From: Bacteroidota bacterium
GTDB taxonomy: Bacteria; Bacteroidota; Bacteroidia; Chitinophagales; Chitinophagaceae
Assembly: GCA_947461985.1 (NCBI GenBank)
Contig: CANHNT010000103.1
Coordinates: 1-7,278, forward strand
DNA: 7,278 nucleotides
Reading direction: 5' to 3'
The notes beneath the pieces were generated by a model that searched no databases, was not told where the DNA came from, and worked only from the letters and a program-made list of their open reading frames with translations. Made by a program: the position numbers and the translations under genes. Positions 1 to 6,010 of the stretch are shown one piece after another; within the stretch, counting starts at the first letter, position 1; each line of letters begins with the position of its first letter.

Positions 1-2012
1 CAAAAGTTTTAGCAAAAGCCGGTGAAGAAAATGCTGGATTGATAGATATTGGAGACGGTTGGGCTTGCAGTTTTAAAATAGAATCGCACAATCATCCAAG
101 TGCTATCGAACCTTTTCAAGGTGCGGCAACGGGTGTTGGGGGTATTCACCGAGATATTTTTACAATGGGCGCTCGACCAATTGCAACCTTAAACTCTCTT
201 CGTTTTGGAAATATTAATGACGATAAAACTAAACATTTATTAAAAGGTATAGTAAAAGGCATTTCGCATTATGGCAATTGCTTTGGTGTGCCAACTGTTG
301 GAGGTGAAGTTTACTTTGAAGATTGCTACAATACCAATCCATTGGTAAATGCAATGAGTGTAGGTGTTATGAAAACAGGTAAAACCATTTCTGCTACGTC
401 TTATGGTGAAGGTAATTTAGTGTTTATTGTGGGGAGCGATACAGGAAAAGATGGCATTGGAGGGGCTAGTTTTGCCAGTGCCGATATCAATGAAGACAGT
501 GCAAAAGATTTACCTGCTGTTCAAGTAGGTGATCCTTTTCAAGAAAAAAAGCTGTTAGAAGCTTGCATGGAATTGGTTGAATTAGATGCGTTAATTGGCA
601 TGCAAGATATGGGTGCCGCTGGAATTACTTGCAGTACTTCTGAAATGAGTGCAAAGGGTGAACATGGCATGATTATTCATTTAGATAAAGTGCCAACTCG
701 TCAAAAAAACATGAAACCTTGGGAAATGCTTTTAAGCGAAAGCCAAGAAAGAATGCTTATTGTAGTAAAAAAAGGACATGAAAAACCGGTCTTAGCTATT
801 TTTGATAAATGGGATATTCATTGCGAAGAAATTGGAGTCGTTACAAAAGACAAAAATTTAAAATTCTACATGAATGATGAATTAGTTGCCAATCTTCCTG
901 CCGAAAGTATGGTTTTAGGTGGTGGCGCTCCCATTTATGAAAGAGAATACACGGAACCTACATATTTTAAGCAACGTGATGAATTTAATATTGATCAAAT
1001 AGTTGAACCTACTGATTATAAAGCGTTGGCTAAAGAAATTATTGCATTGCCCAACATCGCTAGCAAACGATTTATTTACAATCAATATGACAGCATGGTA
1101 GGCACTGCAAACTCAACCACAAATGCACCTGCAGACTCAACAGTTGTTTGGGTTAAGGAAACACAAAAAGGAATTGCTTGTACAGTGGATTGTAACAGTC
1201 GTTATGTGCATGCTGATCCTCATACTGGTGCTATGATTGCAGTTTCTGAAGCCGCAAGAAATATAATTTGCAGTGGTGCTGTTCCGGCTGCAATTACGAA
1301 CTGTCTTAATTTTGGCAATCCTTACAATACCGAAGTTTATTATCAATTTGTGTATGCATTAAAAGGTATGAGCGAAGCTTGTTTAAAGTTTGATACTCCT
1401 GTAACTGGTGGGAATGTAAGTTTTTACAATCAATCTCCAGATGGTGCGGTATACCCCACTCCTACTATTGGAATGGTTGGAGTAATTGAAGATATTACCA
1501 AACGAATGACGTTAGATTTCAAACAATTGGGCGATAAAATTTATGTAATAGGAACCAATAAAAATGATATTGGTAGCAGTGAATATGTTCATAAAATAAA
1601 AAATATAGCGCTATCTCCTGCTCCACTTTTTAATTTAGACGAAGAATATCAAGTACAACAAACCGTTTTGCAATTAATTCAAAATGGAACAATAAACTCT
1701 GCACACGATGTTTCTGAAGGAGGCTTATTTACTACTTTATTTGAAAGTGCCATGCCAAATGAATTAGGCTTTACGATAAATACAAATTCAAACATCAGAA
1801 AAGATGCCTTTTTATTTGGCGAAAATCAAAGTAGAATTGTAGTTTCGGTTAGTATTGAAAAAGAAAATGAATTTTTAATGCAACTTAAAAATACCCCTTA
1901 TGAAAATTTGGGATACGTTTCTAACGAAATTTGTATCGACAATGAAAATTGGGGAATGATAGATGCGTTTAAAAATATATATGTAACTGCTATAGAAAAT
2001 AAGTTGAAATAA
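1..2012 (+). CDS. purL: Phosphoribosylformylglycinamidine synthase subunit PurL, small type, 5' end cut by window edge
   Basis: PurL converts formylglycinamide ribonucleotide plus ATP and ammonia to formylglycinamidine ribonucleotide, the fourth step of cytosolic purine synthesis. The reading frame is open from base 3, so the gene begins upstream; about 670 residues are visible and roughly 70-75 are missing compared with the usual ~740. Visible landmarks are KIESHNHPSAIEP at 75-113 (containing the His known to be catalytic in the family), the glycine-rich GAATGVGG and FTMGARP segments just after it, QDMGAAGIT at about 603-629, SESQERM at 735-755, TGGNVSFYN at about 1404-1430 in the second AIRS-like half, and NSAHDVSEGG at 1695-1724. 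The protein ends directly after the second AIRS C-terminal-like domain, with no glutaminase domain. It is therefore the small type, which works with separate PurS and PurQ; neither is in this window. An in-frame TTG at 39 is only an artificial start. No frameshift or missing motif was seen. Confidence 0.97.
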   Translation, partial: KVLAKAGEENAGLIDIGDGWACSFKIESHNHPSAIEPFQGAATGVGGIHRDIFTMGARPIATLNSLRFGNINDDKTKHLLKGIVKGISHYGNCFGVPTVGGEVYFEDCYNTNPLVNAMSVGVMKTGKTISATSYGEGNLVFIVGSDTGKDGIGGASFASADINEDSAKDLPAVQVGDPFQEKKLLEACMELVELDALIGMQDMGAAGITCSTSEMSAKGEHGMIIHLDKVPTRQKNMKPWEMLLSESQERMLIVVKKGHEKPVLAIFDKWDIHCEEIGVVTKDKNLKFYMNDELVANLPAESMVLGGGAPIYEREYTEPTYFKQRDEFNIDQIVEPTDYKALAKEIIALPNIASKRFIYNQYDSMVGTANSTTNAPADSTVVWVKETQKGIACTVDCNSRYVHADPHTGAMIAVSEAARNIICSGAVPAAITNCLNFGNPYNTEVYYQFVYALKGMSEACLKFDTPVTGGNVSFYNQSPDGAVYPTPTIGMVGVIEDITKRMTLDFKQLGDKIYVIGTNKNDIGSSEYVHKIKNIALSPAPLFNLDEEYQVQQTVLQLIQNGTINSAHDVSEGGLFTTLFESAMPNELGFTINTNSNIRKDAFLFGENQSRIVVSVSIEKENEFLMQLKNTPYENLGYVSNEICIDNENWGMIDAFKNIYVTAIENKLK

Positions 2013-2013
2013 A

Positions 2014-2045
2014 TTTGTATTATCCTCATTTGTTTTTAATATTTG
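2014..2045 (+). promoter_or_regulatory. Candidate Bacteroidota-type promoter for the small lipoprotein gene
   Basis: TTTG at 2014-2017 is followed after exactly 20 bases by AATATTTG at 2038-2045. This matches the Bacteroidota consensus (TTTG at -33, TAnnTTTG at -7, spacer about 19-21) with one mismatch, the first T of the -7 box. Transcription would begin near 2050, giving a leader of about 20 bases before the ATG at 2070. It starts right after the purL stop, so the lipoprotein need not depend on purL transcription. The match is by eye in AT-rich sequence, so chance is possible. Confidence 0.45.
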
Positions 2046-2069
2046 TGACTTAATTAAATATATTAAAAA

Positions 2070-2330
2070 ATGAAAAAAGTATTATTATTAGCTATCATAG
2101 CTACAGCCTTTGGAATGACATCTTGCAAAAAAGATTACACTTGTACATGTACAACAACAGTTTATGACACTGATGTTACACCTAATACGATTTTAACAGG
2201 TCCTATAACAACAAGTACAACTATTGAAGATAAAAAATCGGATGCAACAACTGCATGTGAAAAAGAAACTGCTACTGTAACTGATGCTGTAATAGGTATA
2301 AAATCTGTTACAACTTGTGAACTAAAATAA
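2070..2330 (+). CDS. Small Thr-rich, five-cysteine lipoprotein of unknown function
   Basis: This encodes 86 residues. The N-terminus is a lipoprotein signal peptide: M-K-K, a hydrophobic run VLLLAIIATAF at residues 4-14, then the lipobox-like MTSC with the lipidated Cys at 19. The mature protein of about 68 residues begins CKKDYTCTC and should be anchored to a membrane facing the periplasm or the cell surface. Besides Cys19 it has Cys25, Cys27, Cys63 and Cys83, an even number that could form two disulfides. Thr makes up 22 of the 86 residues. Similar short proteins with a KDYTCxC start, a Lys/Ala-rich middle containing one Cys and a Cys near the C-terminus are, from memory, common in Bacteroidota, with no assigned function. 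It is flanked by its own candidate promoter (2014-2045) and terminator (2346-2378), so it is probably a single-gene unit. The start is fixed by the signal peptide. The call as a lipoprotein is firm; the role is unknown. Confidence 0.85.
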   Translation: MKKVLLLAIIATAFGMTSCKKDYTCTCTTTVYDTDVTPNTILTGPITTSTTIEDKKSDATTACEKETATVTDAVIGIKSVTTCELK

Positions 2331-2345
2331 GTTTACAAAAATTAC

Positions 2346-2380
2346 AAAAAAGACTCATATTTTTTATGAGTCTTTTTTTT
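2346..2380 (+). terminator. Strong intrinsic terminator after the lipoprotein gene
   Basis: A perfect stem pairs 2346-2358 (AAAAAGACTCAT arm) with 2366-2378. The core is AGACTCAT/ATGAGTCT with a T-rich loop at 2359-2365, and an eight-base T run occupies 2373-2380. The arm on the left is preceded by A's, so it could also stop transcription from the other strand, although no minus-strand gene arrives here. It lies 15 bases after the lipoprotein stop and 40 bases before coaD. Confidence 0.88.
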
Positions 2381-2407
2381 ATATCTAAAATTTCTTCCTT
2401 AACTTTA
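2376..2407 (+). promoter_or_regulatory. Weak candidate promoter for coaD
   Basis: TAACTTTA at 2400-2407 matches the Bacteroidota -7 box TAnnTTTG at all but the last fixed base. The -33 position, 20 bases upstream, falls in the T run of the preceding terminator (TTTT rather than TTTG). The box ends 13 bases before the coaD ATG, giving a very short leader. Because a strong terminator sits between coaD and the lipoprotein gene, coaD needs a promoter here, and this is the best match seen. Confidence 0.3.
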
Positions 2408-2420
2408 AGAAAAATAGAAA

Positions 2421-2894
2421 ATGAGAATAGCCCTTTTTCCAGGAACATTTGATCCGATTACATTAGGACACACAGACATTATTGATCGATCATTAGATTT
2501 ATTTGATAAAATAATTATTGGCATTGGCGTGAATGCAAGTAAACAAACGATGTTTTCAATCGAACAACGAAAACAATGGATTGAGAATATTTATAAAGGA
2601 AATGAAAAAATTGCAGTGAAAGAATATAAAGGCTTGACGATTAATTTTTGTGAAGAAATAGATGCAAATGTCATTATTCGTGGCATTCGTTCAGTTGGCG
2701 ATTTTGAATATGAAAAAGCCATCGCCGATATGAACCAAATGTTGAATCCTTCTATTGAAACAATATTTTTGGCTTGTTCTCCTAAATATTCTTCATTCTC
2801 TTCTACTTTAGTTAGAGATGTCGTAAGAAATCATGGTGACAGTGGTTTGTTTTTACCAATGGAAATCAGAGATTCAATTGCACAAATAAAATAA
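2421..2894 (+). CDS. coaD: Phosphopantetheine adenylyltransferase
   Basis: CoaD (PPAT) transfers an adenylyl group from ATP to 4'-phosphopantetheine, giving dephospho-CoA and pyrophosphate, the penultimate step of coenzyme A synthesis in the cytosol. The 157-residue length is normal for the family. Visible signatures are PGTFDPITLGH at residues 7-17, containing the nucleotidyltransferase T-x-G-H motif (Thr14, Gly16, His17), Lys41 in NASKQTMF, which matches the conserved active-site lysine, IIRGIRSVGDFEYE at 85-98 (Arg87 and Arg90 equivalents), and SFSSTLVRDV at 125-134, the ATP-binding S-S-T-x-V/L-R segment. The ATG start places the first beta strand and the PGTFDP loop at the usual distance. 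Hairpins at 2346-2380 and 2915-2945 bracket the gene, so it appears to be transcribed alone. Nothing is missing or unusual. E. coli CoaD was the mental comparison. Confidence 0.97.
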   Translation: MRIALFPGTFDPITLGHTDIIDRSLDLFDKIIIGIGVNASKQTMFSIEQRKQWIENIYKGNEKIAVKEYKGLTINFCEEIDANVIIRGIRSVGDFEYEKAIADMNQMLNPSIETIFLACSPKYSSFSSTLVRDVVRNHGDSGLFLPMEIRDSIAQIK

Positions 2895-2914
2895 AGGAAA
2901 AAAAATTAGCATAA

Positions 2915-2945
2915 AAAAAAATCCCGAATGATTCGGAATTTTTTT
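2915..2945. terminator. Shared bidirectional terminator between convergent coaD and pckA
   Basis: The arm at 2915-2928 pairs with 2932-2945 around a three-base loop (2929-2931). The GC-rich core is CCGAA/TTCGG, there is one C-A mismatch at 2923/2937, and the outer arms are pure A opposite pure T. Read rightward, it ends in T's at 2939-2945 after coaD. Read leftward, the A run at 2913-2921 becomes a T run after pckA. It sits 20 bases beyond the coaD stop and 19 bases beyond the pckA stop. Confidence 0.85.
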
Positions 2946-2964
2946 ATGAATGTATTGAATGAAA

Positions 2965-4569
2965 TTAGTCCACTTTGGGAGCAGCTGCTAAAATTTCAGC
3001 ATTTGCTTGGTCAGCATATTTCTCGAAATTTTTAACAAACATAGCAGCTAATTCTTTTGCTTTTTTAGTGTATTCCTCTTTATCAGACCAAGTGTTGATT
3101 GGTACTAATATTTCAGAAGGAACATCAGGGCAAGTTGTTGGCATATCAAATCCAAATATTGGGTGTTTAACATATTCAACATTGTCTAATTGTCCGTTCA
3201 TTGCAGCTGTTATCATAGAACGAGTATAACTCAATTTCATACGATTTCCAACTCCGTAAGGTCCGCCAGACCAACCTGTATTAATTAAATATACTTTAAC
3301 TTCAGGATGTAAATCTAATTTTTTACCTAATAATTCAGCATATTTAGTTGGATGCAATGGTAAGAAGGCTCTTCCAAAACAAGCACTAAATGTTGCTTGA
3401 GGCTCAGTAACGCCCACTTCAGTTCCTGCTACTTTTGCAGTATATCCCGAAATGAAACTATACATTGCTTGTCCTTTATCTAAACGAGAAATTGGAGGTA
3501 AAATACCGTAAGCATCACACGTTAAAAAGAAAATATTTTGTGGGTTTCCTCCAATACTTGGTTCTTTTGCGTTATTAATGTGATTTATAGGATAAGCAAC
3601 ACGTGTATTTTCTGTAATGCTACCATCCGCAAAGTTTACAGATGTTGTTCCTTCTAAATAAGTCGTGTTTTCAACTAAGGCATTTGGTTTAATTGCACTG
3701 TAAATTTCGGGTTCTTTTTCTGCAGTTAAATCAATACATTTTGCGTAACAACCACCTTCAAAATTAAATACAGATCCAACATCCCATCCATGCTCATCAT
3801 CACCAATTAATTTACGATTAGGGTCAGCACTCAATGTGGTTTTTCCTGTTCCACTTAAACCAAAGAACAAGGCAACGTCGCCATCTTTGCCTTCATTTGC
3901 AGAGCAATGCATACTTAAAACCCCTTTTTCGTGTGGCAATACATAGTTCAATACACCAAAAATCCCTTTTTTCATTTCACCGGTGTATGCACTTCCACCA
4001 ATTAATATCATTTTTTTAGTGAAGTTAACTGCGGTAAAGTTTGCTTGACGCGTTCCATGAACAGCAGGATCAGCTAAAAAACTAGGTGCCTGTAAAATAA
4101 TCCATTCAGGTTCTTGCGTTTTTACTTCATCTTCTGTTGGACGTAAAAATAAATCATAACAGAATAAATTTGCCCATGGCGCTTCATTAATCACTCGAAT
4201 ATTTAAACGATGCTTAGGATCAGCACAAGCATAGGCATCTCTTACCCAAACTTCTTTACCACCTAAAAAAGCAGTCATATCTGCATATATTTTATCAAAA
4301 TGTGCTGGAGAAATCGCAATATTGATATCACTCCAATCTACACTATTTTCAGTTTTTTCATCTTTTACAGTTAATTTATCTTTTGGCGAACGACCTGTAA
4401 ATTTACCTGTGTTTACAGCTAAAGCACCCATATCTGTAATGCTTCCCTGACCTAACTCAACCGTTTGTTTTGTTAATTCTTCAGGGGCTAAATTCCAATT
4501 TACTTTCGAAGGATTAATACCTATTGAAGCTAAGTTAGCATTCGGGTTTTTTATTCCAATTTCTTGCAT
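2965..4569 (-). CDS. pckA: Phosphoenolpyruvate carboxykinase (ATP)
   Basis: PckA decarboxylates and phosphorylates oxaloacetate with ATP to give phosphoenolpyruvate, CO2 and ADP, the entry step of gluconeogenesis in the cytosol; it can run in reverse in some fermenters. From the ATG at 4569-4567 the protein is 534 residues (E. coli has 540). Landmarks are FTGRSPKDK at residues 57-65 (substrate-binding Arg60), SAYTGEMKKG at 193-202, SMHCSAN at 219-225 (metal-binding His221 equivalent), the P-loop GLSGTGKT at 237-244, the metal-binding GDDEHGW at 256-262, NTRVAYP at 321-327 (Arg323) and TGWSGG at 431-436 near the adenine site. All key residues are present. The frame stays open upstream to an ATG at 4635, but those 22 extra residues are Phe/Leu-rich, unlike the family, and would overlap the candidate promoter. 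The family-like MQEIGIKNPNA start is therefore preferred. It is transcribed alone and converges on coaD. Confidence 0.97.
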   Translation of the reverse strand: MQEIGIKNPNANLASIGINPSKVNWNLAPEELTKQTVELGQGSITDMGALAVNTGKFTGRSPKDKLTVKDEKTENSVDWSDINIAISPAHFDKIYADMTAFLGGKEVWVRDAYACADPKHRLNIRVINEAPWANLFCYDLFLRPTEDEVKTQEPEWIILQAPSFLADPAVHGTRQANFTAVNFTKKMILIGGSAYTGEMKKGIFGVLNYVLPHEKGVLSMHCSANEGKDGDVALFFGLSGTGKTTLSADPNRKLIGDDEHGWDVGSVFNFEGGCYAKCIDLTAEKEPEIYSAIKPNALVENTTYLEGTTSVNFADGSITENTRVAYPINHINNAKEPSIGGNPQNIFFLTCDAYGILPPISRLDKGQAMYSFISGYTAKVAGTEVGVTEPQATFSACFGRAFLPLHPTKYAELLGKKLDLHPEVKVYLINTGWSGGPYGVGNRMKLSYTRSMITAAMNGQLDNVEYVKHPIFGFDMPTTCPDVPSEILVPINTWSDKEEYTKKAKELAAMFVKNFEKYADQANAEILAAAPKVD

Positions 4570-4591
4570 ATTAAAAAAAAATTTTAGAGTG

Positions 4592-4599
4592 CAAAGGTA
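4592..4599 (-). promoter_or_regulatory. Candidate -7 box of the pckA promoter
   Basis: Read on the minus strand, this is TACCTTTG, a perfect match to the Bacteroidota -7 consensus TAnnTTTG. It ends 22 bases before the chosen pckA ATG at 4569, giving a leader of under 20 bases. The -33 element is poor (TTTT instead of TTTG at about 4620-4623). The box supports the 4569 start, because a start at 4635 would lie upstream of it. Confidence 0.5.
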
Positions 4600-4864
4600 A
4601 TTTCCATATTTGATAAATAAAAAGATAAATAGCATCTTTTGTTAACATAAAATGTGCTTAAATAATTTAACAGTTTACTCATTTTACTTATTTATTAAAA
4701 AAAATAGTTGTATTTGTTACTATATTATTCAAACATATTAAAAAGAAATATAAATTGAGCAATAATTTAATTTGTTTCATTTTCATTTCACCTAAGTATT
4801 ATCCCTTTAATTATTCGTTTTTTTTACGATATTTACCATTTATTATTCATACCTAAATAAATTA
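4600..4864. other. AT-rich intergenic region between divergent pckA and the repeat-protein gene
   Basis: This is the control region for two divergent genes, about 265 bases beyond the pckA -7 box. It has long A and T runs, and no credible ORF, tRNA or hairpin terminator was seen. No convincing two-part promoter for the 4865 gene was found: TTAATTTG at 4767-4774 resembles a -7 box but lacks a TTTG at the right distance and lies 90 bases from the ATG. A TGTTAA (4640-4645) / TTAACA (4667-4672) inverted repeat is present but short. Confidence 0.6.
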
Positions 4865-5959
4865 ATGAAGTATTTTTTTCTTTGCATTCTATTTTTTTCG
4901 ACGTTAATAAAAGGATATACTCAACCTTTTTCTGCATATACGAATGTTAGAAATGAGTTTTTTATTTTTGATAATGGTTCAATCAATAAAATTGAGCCCC
5001 TAAATCCAGTATCGTATAAAATTGGTCGTAAGGGCATTGCCTATCTTGATAATCAAAGTATATTGAAATTCTATAAAGATGGAATGGTGAATACCATCAA
5101 TGACATGGTTACAACATCTTTTGACATTTCAGATAATTTAATGATGTTTCGTTCTGGAAATCGATTAGCCATTATTGATGGAAACAATGCTGTTTTATTA
5201 TCTAAATTATGTGAAAATTATAAAATGGGTGACAGTATAGTGTTGTTTTATGATATAAACAAACGCTCTTTTAATGGCTATTATAATGGAGATATTATTG
5301 AACTCGAAAGTTTTTTAAATTTAGGTGCTAATGATTTAAAATTTGATAGTACCGTAAAAGTATCCGATAATATTGGAGCTTACATCAATTATAACGATCA
5401 ATTCAAAGTGTTTTTTAATAAACAATCTGAGGTGCTCGAAAATCAAGCAGTTAAAGAGTTTCAAGTAGGCAGGAATACCGTTGGCTATATTGATATTAAT
5501 AATATTTTTAAAGTATACTATAAAGGGCAATCTTTTGTGATAGACCCATTTGCGCCAAAATCATTTATGGTTGGTGACGATTTGGTCGCTTATCAAAGCA
5601 ATGATGGATATTTTAAAATTTTTTATAAAGGCAATTTATTTACTATTGGATATTATGAACCAAAATATCAAGTTTCAGATCGTTTAGTTGCCTTTGAAGA
5701 CTTGAATGGTTATTTTAAAATTTTTCATGAAGGAATACAAACACAAATTGATAATTATTATCCAGAAAAAATATTAATAGGCTACAATTCAATGGCTTAT
5801 GTAAATAAAAATAATTTCCTACGTTTATTCAGCAATGGTAAAATGTATGATATATCCTCAATGAGTATTAACGATTACAGGCTAGACTATGATGTATTAC
5901 AATATAAAGTAGGCTTTAATTCATATAAGATTTTTTTCAACGGCGAATTTTATAACTAA
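4865..5959 (+). CDS. Exported tandem-repeat protein of unknown function
   Basis: This encodes 364 residues of no family I recognise. Residues 1-19 look like a Sec signal peptide (M-K-Y, then a hydrophobic FFLCILFFSTLI), with likely cleavage before Gln20; no lipobox Cys follows. The remainder is built from about ten degenerate repeats of 34-35 residues. The pattern is roughly aromatic-x-V/I-G/S-D-x-L-V-A-Y, then a turn with D/N, G-Y-F-K-I-F-Y-K-G, then a short I-D/E segment and often a P-K/E. Units begin near residues 22 (partial), 51, 86, 119, 164, 199, 234, 268, 303 and 338 (partial). Alternating hydrophobic and aromatic residues and N/D/G turns suggest all-beta blades or coils, so a propeller or solenoid is plausible but inferred. 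There is no recognisable C-terminal sorting domain, catalytic motif or other domain. The next gene begins 51 bases downstream on the same strand and is also exported, so co-transcription is possible. A binding or surface role is a guess. Confidence 0.85.
   Translation: MKYFFLCILFFSTLIKGYTQPFSAYTNVRNEFFIFDNGSINKIEPLNPVSYKIGRKGIAYLDNQSILKFYKDGMVNTINDMVTTSFDISDNLMMFRSGNRLAIIDGNNAVLLSKLCENYKMGDSIVLFYDINKRSFNGYYNGDIIELESFLNLGANDLKFDSTVKVSDNIGAYINYNDQFKVFFNKQSEVLENQAVKEFQVGRNTVGYIDINNIFKVYYKGQSFVIDPFAPKSFMVGDDLVAYQSNDGYFKIFYKGNLFTIGYYEPKYQVSDRLVAFEDLNGYFKIFHEGIQTQIDNYYPEKILIGYNSMAYVNKNNFLRLFSNGKMYDISSMSINDYRLDYDVLQYKVGFNSYKIFFNGEFYN
4928..5956 (+). repeat. About ten degenerate 34-35-codon tandem repeats inside the exported protein gene
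   Basis: Approximate unit boundaries are 4928-5014 (partial), 5015-5119, 5120-5218, 5219-5353 (about 10 residues longer), 5354-5458, 5459-5563, 5564-5665, 5666-5770, 5771-5875 and 5876-5956 (partial). Units five to seven are the most alike: residues 247-255 read DGYFKIFYK and 281-289 read NGYFKIFHE. At the DNA level TATTTTAAAATTTTT recurs at 5609-5623 and 5711-5725, 102 bases (34 codons) apart. The second and third complete units are the most diverged. Boundaries were aligned by eye and may shift by a few residues. Confidence 0.8.
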
Positions 5960-6010
5960 CTTAACACGTCTTTATTGTTAATTTCATTACTTTTAAAAAA
6001 AATTGATAAC

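Noticed and set aside
1137..1346. 69-codon minus-strand open frame inside purL
   Set aside because: It is antisense to conserved purL motifs, its product has no recognisable features, and it is best explained as a shadow of the real gene.
2975..3229. 84-codon plus-strand open frame antisense to the end of pckA
   Set aside because: pckA is fully conserved on the other strand here, and the frame has no start signals or family resemblance.
3834..4019. 61-codon plus-strand open frame antisense to the pckA P-loop region
   Set aside because: It is a chance frame opposite a highly conserved coding stretch.
4640..4672. TGTTAA/TTAACA inverted repeat upstream of pckA as an operator
   Set aside because: Six-base AT-rich arms 21 bases apart are expected by chance in this region, and no known regulator motif was recognised.
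4661..4770. AATAATTTAA direct repeat, two copies 100 bases apart
   Set aside because: Ten-base matches of pure A/T are common by chance in such AT-rich intergenic sequence.
5336..5530. 64-codon minus-strand open frame inside the repeat-protein gene
   Set aside because: Low-complexity AT-rich antisense frame; the plus-strand repeat pattern continues through it.
5961..5981. TTAACA/TGTTAA hairpin after the repeat-protein gene as a terminator
   Set aside because: Only six AT-rich base pairs with a nine-base loop and no uninterrupted T run follow; too weak to call.
5988..5995. TACTTTTA as a -7 box for the gene at 6011
   Set aside because: It matches all but the last fixed base of the consensus, but no TTTG lies 19-21 bases upstream, so a separate promoter is not supported.
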